The position numbers and the translations under genes are program-made. DNA of 64,000 nt, from assembly GCA_964247055.1 (NCBI GenBank), contig OZ176051.1:248001-312000 (forward strand), in the 5' to 3' direction. The number at the start of each line of letters is the position of its first letter. Positions within the stretch are counted from its first letter, which is position 1. Below the pieces are notes generated by a model. That model did not search any database. It was not told where the DNA came from and saw nothing but the letters and a program-made list of their open reading frames with translations. This DNA comes from Paragordius varius. Lineage: Eukaryota > Nematomorpha. Positions 11,206-24,540 of the stretch are shown here, piece by piece.

Positions 11206-12059
11206 CCAAATTTGATCAGGTGATATCACCATATTTTTTTTTGGGTAGCCCTATGGTAGTTCCATCACCCCAAATATTGTCGAGATCGGAGTATAAATGT
11301 AATTTTTTTGAATTTTTTAAATATTTAAAAAATTTATTTTATACGATTTTAAAAATAAAAATGGCTACCTAAAATCCAAATTTGATCAGGTGATGTCACC
11401 ATATTTTTTTTTGGGTAGCCCTATGGTAGTTCCATCACCCCAAATATTGTCGAGATCGGAGTATAAATGTAATTTTTTTGAATTTTTTAAATATTTAAAA
11501 AATTTATTTTATACGATTTTAAAAATAAAAATGGCTACATAAAATCCAAATTTGATCAGGTGATGTCACCATAATTTTTTTTGGGTAGCCCTATGGTAGT
11601 TCCATCCCCAAATATTGTCGAGATCGGACTATAAATGTAATTTTTATGAATTTTTTAAATATTTAAAATATTTATTTTATACGATTTTAAAAATAAAAAT
11701 GGCTACCTAAAATCCAAATTTGATCAGGTGATATCACCATATTTTTTTTTGGGTAGCCCTATGGTAGTTCCATCACCCCAAATATTGTCGAGATCGGACT
11801 ATAAATGTAATTTTTATGAATTTTTTAAATATTTAAAATATTTATTTTATACGATTTTAAAAATAAAAATGGCTACCTAAAATCCAAATTTGATCAGGTG
11901 ATGTCACCATATTTTTTTTTGGGTAGCCCTATGGTAGTTCCATCACCCCAAATATTGTCGAGATCGGAGTATAAATGTAATTTTTTTGAATTTTTTAAAT
12001 ATTTAAAAAATTTATTTTATACGATTTTAAAAATAAAAATGGCTACATAAAATCCAAAT
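11206..12059. repeat. 3-monomer higher-order repeat, two copies (508 bp)
   Basis: TGATATCACC occurs at 11221 and 11729, and GGCTACATAAAA at 11533 and 12041, both 508 bp apart. The period is shorter than three normal units because these monomers lack one ATC of CATCATC. One copy near 11605 is shorter still (CCATCCCC). GTCGAGATCGGAC, a hybrid of the GTCGAG and GGAC classes, occurs near 11625 and 11790. Confidence 0.75.
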
Positions 12060-14300
12060 TTGATCAGGTGATGTCACCATAATTTTTTTTGGGTAGCCCT
12101 ATGGTAGTTCCATCATCACCCCAAATATTGTCGAGATCGGAGTATAAATGTAATTTTTTTGAATTTTTTAAATATTTAAAAAATTTCTTTTATACGATTT
12201 TAAAAATAAAAATGGTTACCTAAAATCCAAATTTGATCAGGTGATGTCGCCATAATTTTTTTTGCGTAGCCCTATGGTAGTTTCATCATCACCCAAAATA
12301 TTTTGGGGATCGGACTATAAATGTAATTTTTATGAATTTTTTAAATATTTAAAAAATTTATTTTATACGATTTTAAAAATAAAAATGGCTACCTAAAATC
12401 CAAATTTGATCAGGTTATGTCACCATAATTTTTTTTGGGTAGCCCTATGGTAGTTCCATCATCACCCCAAATATTTTCGAGATCGGAGTATAAATGTAAT
12501 TTTTATGAATTTTTTAAATAAAATTTATTTTATACGATTTTAAAAATAAAAATGGCTACCTAAAATCCAAATTTGATCAGGTGATGTCGCCATAATTTTT
12601 TTTGGGTAGCCCTATGGTAGTTCCATCATAACCCCAAATATTTTTGAGATCGGAATTTAAATGTAATTTTTATGAATTTTTTAAATATTTAAAAAATTTA
12701 TTTTATACGATTTTAAAAATAAAAATGGCTGCCTAAAATCCAAATTTGATCAGGTGATGTCGCCATAATTTTTTTTGGGTAGCCCTATGGTAGTTCCATC
12801 ATCACCCCAAATATTTTCGAGATCGGAGTATAAATGTTATTTTTATGAATTTTTTAAATATTTAAAAAATTTATTTTATACGATTTTAAAAATAAAAATG
12901 GCTACCTAAAATCCAAATTTGATCAGGTGATGTCACCATAATTTTTTTTGGGTAGCCCTATGGTAGTTCCATCATCACCCCAAATATTTTCGAGATCGGA
13001 GTATAAATGTTATTTTTATGAATTTTTTAAATATTTAAAAAATTTATTTTATACGATTTTAAAAATAAAAATGGCTACCTAAAATCCAAATTTGATCAGG
13101 TGATGTCACCATAATTTTTTTTGGGTAGCCCTATGGTAGTTCCATCATCACCCCAAATATTGTCGAGATCGGAGTATAAATGTAATTTTTTTGAATTTTT
13201 TAAATATTTAAAAAATTTATTTTATACGATTTTAAAAATAAAAATGGCTACCTAAAATCCAAATTTGATCAGGTGATGTCGCCATAATTTTTTTTTGCGT
13301 AGCCCTATGGTAGTTTCATCATCACCCCAAATATATTGGGGATCCGACTATTAATGTAATTTTTATGAATTTTTTAAATATTTAAAAAATTTATTTTATA
13401 CGATTTTAAAAATAAAAATGGCTACCTAAAATCCAAATTTGATCAGGTGATGTCACCATAATTTTTTTTGGGTAGCCCTATGGTAGTTCCATCATCACCC
13501 CAAATATTTTCGAGATCGGAGTATAAATGTAATTTTTATGAATTTTTTTAAATATTTAAAAAATTTATTTTATACGATTTTAAAAATAAAAATGGCTACC
13601 TAAAATCCAAATTTGATCAGGTGATGTCACCATATTTTTTTTGGGTAGCCCTATGGTAGTTCCATCATCACCCCAAATATTGTCGAGATCGGAGTATAAA
13701 TGTAATTTTTTTGAATTTTTTAAATATTTAAAAAATTTATTTTATACGATTTTAAAAATAAAAATGGCTACCTAAAATCCAAATTTGATCAGGTGATGTG
13801 GCCATAATTTTTTTTGGGTAGCCCTATGGTAGTTCCATCATCACCCCAAATATTTTCGAGATCGGAGTATAAATGTAATTTTTATGAATTTTTTAAATAT
13901 TTAAAAAATTTATTTTATACGATTTTAAAAATAAAAATGGCTACCTAAAATCTAAATTTGATCAGGTGATGTCGCCATAATTTTTTTTGGGTAGCCCTAT
14001 AGTAGTTCCATCATCACCCCAAATATTTTTGAGATCGGAGTATAAATGTAATTAATATGAATTTTTTATATATTTAAAAAATTTATTTTATACGGTTTTA
14101 AAAATAAAAATGGCTACCTAAAATCCAAATTTGATCAGGTGATGTCACCATAATTTTTTTGGGTAGCTATATGGTAGTTCCATCATCACCCCAAATATTG
14201 TCGAGATCGGAGTATAAATGTAATTTTTATGAATTTTTTAAATATTTAAAAAATTTATTTTATACGATTTTAAAAATAAAAATGGCTACCTAAAATCCAA
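12060..14300. repeat. Right copy of the ~5.5-kb-offset segmental duplication
   Basis: It matches 6550-8600 monomer by monomer, first at 5510 bp and after about 13.43 kb at 5683 bp offset. The change of offset equals one extra TTCGAG monomer in this copy. Private changes include CAGGTTATG near 12413, CCAAATATATTGG with GATCCGAC near 13330, and GGTAGCTATATGG near 14162. Confidence 0.8.
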
Positions 14301-14644
14301 ATTTGATCAGGTGATGTCACCATAATTTTTTTTGGGTAGCCCTATGGTAGTTCCATCATCACCCCAAATATTTTCGAGATCGGAGTATAAATGTAATTTT
14401 TATGAATTTTTTAAATATTTAAAAAATTTATTTTATACGATATTAAAAATAAAAATGGCTACCTAAAATCCAAATTTGATCAGGTGATGTCACCATAATT
14501 TCTTTTGGGTATCCCTATGGTAATTCCATCATCACGCCATATATTGTCGAGATCGGAGTATAAATGTAATTTTTTTGAATTTTTTAAATATTTAAAAAAT
14601 TTATTTTATACGATTTTAAAAATAAAAATGGCTACCTAAAATCC
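14301..14644. repeat. Array linker, two monomers
   Basis: A TTCGAG monomer with TATACGATATT is followed by a GTCGAG monomer with several private changes (TTTCTTTTGGG, GTATCCC, TAATTCC, CACGCCATATATT near 14501-14544). The ACGATATT variant starts here and marks most of 14.3-17.6 kb. Nothing other than satellite is seen. Confidence 0.7.
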
Positions 14645-17600
14645 AAATTTGATCAGGTGATGTCGCCATAATTTTTTTTGGGTAGCCCTATAGTAGTTCC
14701 ATCATCACCCCAAATATTTTTGAGATCGGAGTATAAATGTAATTAATATGAATTTTGTAAATATTTAAAAAATTTATTTTATACGATTTTAAAAATAAAA
14801 ATGGCTACCTAAAATCCAAATTTGATCAGGTGATGTCACCATAATTTTTTTTGGGTAGCCCTATGGTAGTTCCATCACCCCAAATATTGCCGAGATCGGA
14901 GTATAAATGTAATTTTTTTGAATTTTTTAAATATTTAAAAAATTTATTTTATACGATTTTAAAAATAAAAATGGCTACCTAAAATCCAAATTTGATCAGG
15001 TGATGTCACCATAATTTATTTTGGGTAGCCCTATGGTAGTTCCATCATCACTCCAAATATTTTCGAGATCGGAGTATAAATGTAATTTTTATGAATTTTT
15101 TAAATATTTAAAAAATTTATTTTATACGATATTAAAAATAAAAATGGCTACCTAAAATCCAAATTTGATCAGGTGATGTCACCATAATTTTTTTTGGGTA
15201 GCCCTATGGTAATTCCATCATCACCCCAAATATTGTCGAGATCGGAGTATAAATGTAATTTTTTTGAATTTTTTAAATATTTAAAAAATTTATTTTATAC
15301 GATTTTAAAAATAAAAATGGCTACCTAAAATCCAAATTTGATCAGGTGATGTCGCCATAATTTTTTTTGGGTAGCTCTATGGTAGTTCCATCATCACCCC
15401 AAATATTGTCGAGATTGGAGTATAAATGTAATTTTTATGAATTTTTTAAATATTTAAAAAATTTATTTTATACGATATTAAAAATAAAAATGGCTACCTA
15501 AAATCCAAATTTGATCAGGTGATGTCACCATAATTTTTTTTGGGTAGCCCTATGGTAATTCCATCATCACCCCAAATATTGTCGAGATCGGAGTATAAAT
15601 GTAATTTTTTTGAATTTTTTAAATATTTAAAAAATTTATTTTATACGATATTAAAAATAAAAATGGCTACCTAAAATCCAAATTTGATCAGGTGATGTCA
15701 CCATAATTTTTTTTGGGTAGCCCTATGGTAATTCCATCATCACCCCAAATATTGTCGAGATCGGAGTATAAATGTAATTTTTATGAATTTTTTAAATATT
15801 TAAAAAATTTATTTTATACGATTTTAAAAATAAAAATGGCTACCTAAAATCCAAATTTGATCAGGTGTAGTCGCCATAATTTTTTTGGGGTAGCCCTATA
15901 GTAGTTCCATCATCACCCCAAATATTTTTGAGATCGGAGTATAAATGTAATTAATATGAATTTTTTAAATATTTAAAAAATTTATTTTATACGATTTTAA
16001 AAATAAAAATGGCTACCTAAAATCCAAATTTGATCAGGTGATGTCACCATAATTTTTTTTGGGTAGCCCTATGGTAGTTCCATCACCCCAAATATTGTCG
16101 AGATCGGAGTATAAATGTAATTTTTTTGAATTTTTTAATATTTAAAAAATTTATTTTATACGATTTTAAAAATAAAAATGGCTACCTAAAATCCAAATTT
16201 GATCAGGTGATGTTGCCATAATTTTTTTCCTTAGCCCTATGGTAGTTCCATCATCACCCCAAATATTTTGGGGATCGTACTATAAATGTAATTTTTATGA
16301 ATTTTTTAAATATTTAAAAAATTTATTTTATACGATTTTAAAAATAAAAATGGCTACCTAAAATCCAAATTTGATCAGGTGATGTTGCCATAATTTTTTT
16401 CCGTAGCCCTATGGTAGTTCCATAATCACGCCAAATATTTTGGGGATCGGACTATAAATGTAATTTTTATGAATTTTTTAAATATTTAAAAAATTTATTT
16501 TATACGATTTTAAAAATAAAAATGGCTACCTAAAATCCAAATTTGATCAGGTGATGTCGCCATAATTTTTTTTGGGTAGCCCTATAGTAGTTCCATCATC
16601 ACCCCAAATATTTTTGAGATCGGAGTATAAATGTAATTAATATGAATTTTGTAAATATTTAAAAAATTTATTTTATACGATTTTAAAAATAAAAATGGCT
16701 ACCTAAAATCCAAATTTGATCAGGTGATGTCACCATAATTTTTTTTGGGTAGCCCTATGGTAGTTCCATCACCCCAAATATTGCCGAGATCGGAGTATAA
16801 ATGTAATTTTTTTGAATTTTTTAAATATTTAAAAAATTTATTTTATACGATTTTAACAATAAAAATGGCTACCTAAAATCCAAATTTGATCAGGTGATGT
16901 CGCCATATTTTTTTTTCCGTAGCCCTATGGTAGTTCCATCATCACCCCAAATATTTTGGGGATCGGACTATAAATGTAATTTTTATGAATTTTTTAAATA
17001 TATAAAAAATTTATTTTATACGATTTTAAAAATAAAAATGGCTACCTAAAATCCAAATTTGATCAGGTGATGTCGCCATAATTTTTTTTCCGTAGCCCTA
17101 TGGTAGTTCCATCATCACCCCAAATATTTTAGGGATCGGACTATAAATGTAATTTTTATGAATTTTTTAAATATTTAAAAAATTAATTTATACGATTTTA
17201 AAAATAAAAGTGGCTACCTAAAATCCAAATTTGATCAGGTGATGTCACCATAATTTTTGGGTAGCCCTATGGTAGTTCCATCATCACCCCAAATATTTTC
17301 GAGATCGGAGTATAAATGTAATTTTTATGAATTTTTTAAATATTTAAAAAATTTATTTTATACGATATTAAAAATAAAAATGGCTACCTAAAATCCAAAT
17401 TTGATCAGGTGATGTCACCATAATTTTTTTTGGGTAGCCCTATGGTAATTCCATCATCACCCCAAATATTGTCGAGATCGGAGTATAAATGTAATTTTTT
17501 TGAATTTTTTAAATATTTAAAAAATTTATTTTATACGATATTAAAAATAAAAATGGCTACCTAAAATCCAAATTTGATCAGGTGATGTCACCATAATTTT

Positions 17601-18435
17601 TTTTGGGTAGCCCTATGGTAATTCCATCATCACCCCAAATATTGTCGAGATCGGAGTATAAATGTAATTTTTATGAATTTTTTAAATATTTAAAAAATTT
17701 ATTTTATACGATTTTAAAAATAAAAATGGCTACCTAAAATCCAAATTTGATCAGGTGTAGTCGCCATAATTTTTTTTGGGTAGCCCTATAGTAGTTCCAT
17801 CATCACCCCAAATATTTTTGAGATCGGAGTATAAATGTAATTAATATGAATTTTTTAAATATTTAAAAAATTTATTTTATACGATTTTAAAAATAAAAAT
17901 GGCTACCTAAAATCCAAATTTGATCAGGTGATGTCACCATAATTTTTTTTGGGTAGCCCTATGGTAGTTCCATCACCCCAAATATTGTCGAGATCGGAGT
18001 ATAAATGTAATTTTTTTGAATTTTTTAATATTTAAAAAATTTATTTTATACGATTTTAAAAATAAAAATGGCTACCTAAAATCCAAATTTGATCAGGTGA
18101 TGTTGCCATAATTTTTTTCCTTAGCCCTATGGTAGTTCCATCATCACCCCAAATATTTTGGGGATCGTACTATAAATGTAATTTTTATGAATTTTTTAAA
18201 TATTTAAAAAATTTATTTTATACGATTTTAAAAATAAAAATGGCTACCTAAAATCCAAATTTGATCAGGTGATGTTGCCATAATTTTTTTCCGTAGCCCT
18301 ATGGTATTTCCATCATCACGCCAAATATTTTGGGGATCGGACTATAAATGTAATTTTTATGAATTTTTTAAATATTTAAAAAATTTATTTTATACGATTT
18401 TAAAAATAAAAATGGCTACCTAAAATCCAAATTTG
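14645..18435. repeat. 11-monomer higher-order repeat, two units (~1.89 kb)
   Basis: Shared rare variants fall at two nearly equal offsets. AATTTTGTAA is at 14751 and 16645, and CAAATATTGCCGAG at 14881 and 16775 (1894 bp). GGTGTAGTCGCC is at about 15864 and 17754, CCTTAGCC at 16229 and 18119, and GGTAATTCC at 15557/15730 and 17447/17620 (1890 bp). The two units are about 14645-16538 and 16539-18435. Their middle parts differ. The second unit has two CCGTAG monomers and a short T-run (AATTTTTGGG, about 17250) where the first has an ordinary monomer and a GTAGCTCTATGG monomer. Confidence 0.8.
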
Positions 18436-21400
18436 ATCAGGTGATGTCACCATAATTTTTTTTGGGTAGCCCTCTGGTAGTTCCATCATCACCCCAAATA
18501 TTTTGGGGATCGGACTATAAATGTAATTTTTATGAATTTTTTAAATATTTAAAAAATTTATTTTATACGATTTTAAAAATAAAAATGGCTACCTAAAATC
18601 TAAATTTGATCAGGTGATGTCACCATAATTTTTTTTGGGTAGCCCTATGGTAGTTCCATCATCACCCCAAATATTGTCGAGATCGGAGTATAAATGTAAT
18701 TTTTTTGAATTTTTTAAATATTTAAAAAATTTATTTTATACGATTTTAAAAATAAAAATGGCTACCTAAAATCCAAATTTGATCAGGTGATGTCGCCATA
18801 ATTTTTTTTGGCTAGCCCTATGGTAGTTCCATCATCACCCCAAATATTTTGGGGATCGGACTATAAATGTAATTTTTATGAATTTTTTAAATATTTAAAA
18901 AACTTATTTTATACGATTTAAAAAATAAAAATGGCTACCTAAAATCCAAATTTGATCAGGTGATGTCACCATAATTTTTTTTGGGTAGCCCTATGGTAGT
19001 TCCATCATCACCCCAAATATTTTCGAGATCGGAGTATAAATGTAATTTTTATGAATTTTTTAAATATTTAAAAAATTTATTTTATACGATTTTAAAAATA
19101 AAAATGGCTACCTAAAATCCAAATTTGATCAGGTAATGTCACCATATTTTTTTTTGGGTAGCCCTATGGTAGTTCCATCATCACCCCAAATATTGTCGAG
19201 ATCGGAGTATAAATGTAATTTTTTTGAATTTTTTAAATATTTAAAAAATTTATTTTATACGATTTTAAAAATAAAAATGGCTACCTAAAATCCAAATTTG
19301 ATCAGGTGATGTCGCCATAATTTTTTTTGGGTAGCCCTATGGTAGTTCCATCATAACCCCAAATATTTTTGAGATCGGACTTTAAATGTAATTTTTATGA
19401 ATTTTTTAAATATTTAAAAAATTTATTTTATACGATTTTAAAAATAAAAATGGCTACCTAAAATTTAAATTTGATCAGGTGATGTCACCATAATTTTTTT
19501 TGGGTAGCCCTATGGTAGTTCCATCATCACCCCAAATATTTTCGAGATCGGAGTATAAATGTAATTTTTATGAATTTTTTAAATATTTAAAAAATTTATT
19601 TTATACGATTTTAAAAATAAAAATGGCTACCTAAAATCCAAATTTGATCAGGTGATGTCACCATAATTTTTTTTGGGTAGCCCTATGGTAGTTCCATCAC
19701 CCCAAATATTGTCGAGATCGGAGTATAATGTAATTTTTTTGAATTTTTTAAATATTTAAAAAATTTATTTTATACGATTTTAAAAATAAAAATGGCTACC
19801 TAAAATCCAAATTTGATCAGGTGATGTCACCATAATTTTTTTTGGGTAGCCCTATGGTAGTTCCATCACCCCAAATATTGTCGAGATCGGAGTATAAATG
19901 TAATTTTTTTGAATTTTTTAAATATTTAAAAAATTTATTTTATACGATTTTAAAAATAAAAATGGCTACCTAAAATCCAAATTTGATCAGGTGATGTCGC
20001 CATAATTTTTTTTGGGTAGCCCTATAGTAGTTCCATCATCACCCCAAATATTTTTGAGATCGGATTATAAATGTAATTAATATGAATTTTTTAAATATTT
20101 AAAAAATTTATTTTATACGATTTTAAAAATAAAAATGGCTACCTAAAATCCAAATTTGATCAGGTGATGTCACCATAATTTTTTTTGGGTAGCCCTATGG
20201 TAGTTCCATCATCACCCCAAATATTTTCGAGATCGGAGTATAAATGTAATTTTTATGAATTTTTTAAATATTTAAAAAATTGATTTTATACGATTTTAAA
20301 AATAAAAATGGCTACCTAAAATCCAAATTTGATCAGGTGATGTCACCATATTTTTTTTTGGGTAGCCCTATGGTAGTTCCATCATCACCCCAAATATTTT
20401 CGAGATCGGAGTATAAATGTAATTTTTATGAATTTTTTAAATATTTAAAAAATTGATTTTATACGATTTTAAAAATAAAAATGGCTACCTAAAATCCAAA
20501 TTTGATCAGGTGATGTCACCATATTATTTTTTGGGTAGCCCTATGGTAGTTCCATCATCACCCCAAATATTTTCGAGATCGGAGTATAAATGTAATTTTT
20601 ATGAATTTTTTAAATATTTAAAAAATTTATTTTATACGATTTTAAAAATAAAAATGGCTACCTAAAATCCAAATTTGATCAGGTGATGTCGCCATAATTT
20701 TTTTTGCGTAGCCCTATGGTAGTTTCATCATCACCCCAAATATTTTGGGGATCGGAGTATAAATGTAATTTTTATGAATTTTTTAAATATTTAAAAAATT
20801 TATTTTATACGATATTAAAAATAAAAATGGCTACCTAAAATCCAAATTTGATCAGGTGATGTCACCATAATTTTTTTTGGGTAGCCCTATGGTAATTCCA
20901 TCATCACCCCAAATATTTTGGGGATCGGACTATAAATGTAATTTTTATGAATTTTTTAAATATTTAAAAAATTTATTTTATACGATTTTAAAAATAAAAA
21001 TGGCTACCTAAAATCCAAATTTGATCAGGTGATGTCACCATAATTTTTTTTGGGTAGCCCTATGGTAGTTCCATCATCACCCCAAATATTTTCGAGATCG
21101 GAGTATAAATGTAATTTTTATAAATTTTTTAAATATTTAAAAAATTTATTTTATACGATTTTAAAAATAAAAATGGCTACCTAAAATCCAAATTTGATCA
21201 GGTGATGTCGCCATAATTTTTTTTGCGTAGCCCTATGGTAGTTTCATCATCACCCCAAATATTTTGGGGATCGGAGTATAAATGTAATTTTTATGAATTT
21301 TTTAAATATTTAAAAAATTTATTTTATACGATTTTAAAAATAAAAATGGCTACCTAAATTCCAAATTTGATCAGGTGATGTCACCATAATTTTTTTTGGG

Positions 21401-22053
21401 TAGCCCTATGGTAGTTCCATCATCACCCCAAATATTTTCAAGATCGGAGTATAAATGTAATTTTTATGAATTTTTTAAATATTTAAAAAATTTATTTTAT
21501 ACGATTTTAAAAATAAAAATGGCTACCTAAAATCCAAATTTGATCAGGTGATGTCACCATATTTTTTTTTGGGTAGCCCTATAGTAATTCCATCATCACC
21601 CCAAATATTTTGGAGGATCGGACTATAAATGTAATTTTTATGATTTTTTTAAATATTTAAAAAATTTATTTTATACGATTTTAAAAATAAAAATGGCTAC
21701 CTAAAATCCAAATTTGATCAGGTGATGTCACCATAATTTTTTTTGGGTAGCCCTATGGTAGTTCCATCATCACCCCAAATTTTTCGAGATCGGAGTATAA
21801 ATGTAATTTTTATGAATTTTTTAAATATTTAAAAAATTTATTTTATACGATTTTAAAAATAAAAATGGCTACCTAAAATCCAAATTTGATCAGGTGATGA
21901 CGCCAAATTTTTTTTGGGTAGCCCTATGGTAATTCCATCATCACCCCAAATATTGTCGAGATCGGCGTATAAATGTAATTTTTTTGAATTTTTTAAATAT
22001 TTAAAAAATTTATTTTATACGATATTAAAAATAAAAATGGCTACCTAAAATCC
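18436..22053. repeat. Array segment without a clear long HOR
   Basis: About 21 monomers of mixed class. Local near-duplicates include two adjacent CCATCACCCC/GTCGAG units near 19.65-19.97 kb. Three consecutive TTCGAG units lie near 20.15-20.67 kb, the first two with AATTGATTTT in place of AATTTATTTT. GCGTAG/TTTCATC/TTGGGG units with CGGAGT (instead of CGGACT) occur near 20.69 and 21.21 kb. A late TTGGAGG unit lies near 21610. No gene or mobile element is seen. Confidence 0.8.
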
Positions 22054-22128
22054 AAATTTGATCAGGTGATGTCGCCATAATTTTTTTTGGGATACGATTT
22101 TAAAAATAAAAATGGCTACCTAAAATCC
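22054..22128. repeat. Truncated 75-bp monomer
   Basis: This unit starts normally (AAATTTGATC, TCGCC, T8, GGG) and then jumps to ATACGATTTTAAAA at 22092. About 98 bp between GGG and TATACG are missing, including the signature, TATAAATG and the palindrome. It is the largest internal deletion I see, and it puts the local phase out by more than half a unit. Confidence 0.92.
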
Positions 22129-24540
22129 AAATTTGATCAGGTGATGTCGCCATAATTTTTTTTGGGTAGCCCTATGGTAGTTCCATCATCACCCCAAATA
22201 TTTTTGAGATCGGACTTTAAATGTAATTTTTATAAAATTTTTAAATATTTAAAAAATTTATTTTATACGATTTTAAAAATAAAAATGGCTACCTAAAATC
22301 CAAATTTGATCAGGTGATGTCACCATAATTTTTTTTGGGTAGCCCTATGGTAGTTCCATCATCACCCCAAATATTTTCGAGATCGGAGTATAAATGTAAT
22401 TTTTATGAATTTTTTAAATATTTAAAAAATTTATTTTATACGATTTTAAAAATAAAAATGGCTACCTAAAATCCAAATTTGATCAGGTGATGTCACCATA
22501 ATTTTTTTTGGGTAGCTCTATGGTAGTTCCATCATCACCCCAAATATTTTCGAGATCGGAGTATAAATGTAATTTTTATGAATTTTTTAAATATTTAAAA
22601 AATTTATTTTATACGATATTAAAAATAAAAATGGCTACCTAAAATCCAAATTTGATCAGGTGATGTCACCATAATTTTTTTTGGGTAGCCCTATCGTAAT
22701 TCCATCATCACCCCAAATATTGTCGAGATCGGAGTATAAATGTAATTTTTATGAATTTTTTAAATATTTAAAAAATTTATTTTATACGATTTTAAAAATA
22801 AAAATGGCTACCTAAAATCCAAATTTGATCAGGTGATGTCACTATAATTTTTTTTGGGTAGCCCTATGGTAGTTCCATCATCACTCCAAATATTTTCGAG
22901 ATCGAAGTATAAATGTAATTTTTATGAATTTTTTAAATATTTAAAAAATTTATTTTATACGATTTAAAAATAAAAATGGCTACCTAAAATCCAAATTTGA
23001 TCAGGTGATGTCGCCATAATTTTTTTTGGGTAGCCCTATGGTAGTTCCATCATCACCCCAAATATTTTCGAGATCGGAATATAAATGTAATTTTTATGAA
23101 TTTTTTAAATATTTAAAAAATTTATTTTATACGATTTTAAAAATAAAAATGGCTACCGAAAATCCAAATTTGATCAGGTGATGTCACCATAATTTTTTTT
23201 GGGTAGCCCTATGGTAGTTCCATCATCACCCCAAATGTTGTCGAGATCGGAGTATAAATGTAATTTTTTTGAATTTTTTAAATATTTAAAAAATTTATTT
23301 TATACGATTTTAAAAATAAAAATGGCTACCTAAAATCCAAATTTGATCAGGTGATGTCGCCATAATTTTTTTTGGGTAGCCCTATGGTAGTTCCATCATC
23401 ACCCCAAATATTTTGGGGATCGGACTATAAATGTAATTTTTATGAATTTTTTAAATATTTAAAAAATTTATTTTATACGATTTTAAAAATAAAAATGGCT
23501 ACCTAAAATCCAAATTTGATCAGGTGATGTCACCATAATTTTTTTTGCGTAGCCCTATGGTAGTTCTATCATAACCCCAAATATTTTGGGGATCGGACTA
23601 TAAATGTAATTTTTATGAATTTTTTAAATATTTAAAAAATTTATTTTATACGATTTTAAAAATAAAAATGGCTACCTAAAATCCAAATTTGATCAGGTGA
23701 TGTCACCATAATTTTTTTTGGGTAGCCCTATGGTAGTTCCATCATCACCCCAAATATTGTCGAGATCGGAGTATGAATGTAATTTTTTTGAATTTTTTAA
23801 ATATTTAAAAAATTTATTTTATACGATTTTAAAAATAAAAATGGCTACCTAAAATCCAAATTTGATCAGGTGATGTCACCATAATTTTTTTTGGGTAGCC
23901 CTATGGTAGTTCCATCATCACCCCAAATATTTTCGAGATCGGAGTATAAATGTAATTTTTATGAATTTTTTAAATATTTAAAAAATTTATTTTATACGAT
24001 TTTAAAAATAAAAATGGCTACCTAAAATCCAAATTTGATCAGGTGATGTCACTATAATTTTTTGGGTAGCCCTATGGTAGTTCCATCATCACCCCAAATA
24101 TTTTTAAGATCGGAGTATAAATGTAATTTTTATGAATTTTTTAAATATTTAAAAAATTTATTTTATACGATTTTAAAAATAAAAATGGCTACCTATAATC
24201 CAAATTTGATCAGGTGATGTCGCCATAATTTTTTTTGGGTAGCCCTATGATAGTTCCATCATCAGCCCAAATATTTTGGGGATCGGACTATAAATGTAAT
24301 TTTTATGAATTTTTTAAATATTTAAAAAATTTATTTTATACGATATTAAAAATAAAAATGGCTACCTAAAATCCAAATTTGATCAGGTGATGTCGCCATA
24401 ATTTTTTTTTGGGTAGCCCTATAGTAGTTCCATCATCACCCCAAATATTTTCGAAATCGGAGTATAAATGTAATTTTTATGAATTTTTTAAATATTTAAA
24501 AAATTTATTTTATACGATTTTAAAAATAAAAATGGCTACC
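22129..24540. repeat. Array segment introducing the TCACTATAA variant
   Basis: About 14 monomers. The GTCACTATAA variant, which recurs across much of the rest of the window, first appears near 22840. Other local changes are CAAATGTTGTCGAG near 23235, a long T-run near 24401, and ATCAGCCCAAAT near 24264 (which recurs near 26.67, 27.88, 28.22 and 28.9 kb). No other feature is seen. Confidence 0.8.

Noticed and set aside
20453-20665. A 70-codon open frame on the + strand
   Set aside because: It begins at a TTG codon and runs through ordinary satellite, staying open only because of local variants (AATTGATTTT and ATTATTTTTT). The product has no recognisable domain, neighbouring copies of the same repeat do not keep the frame open, and there is no gene context.
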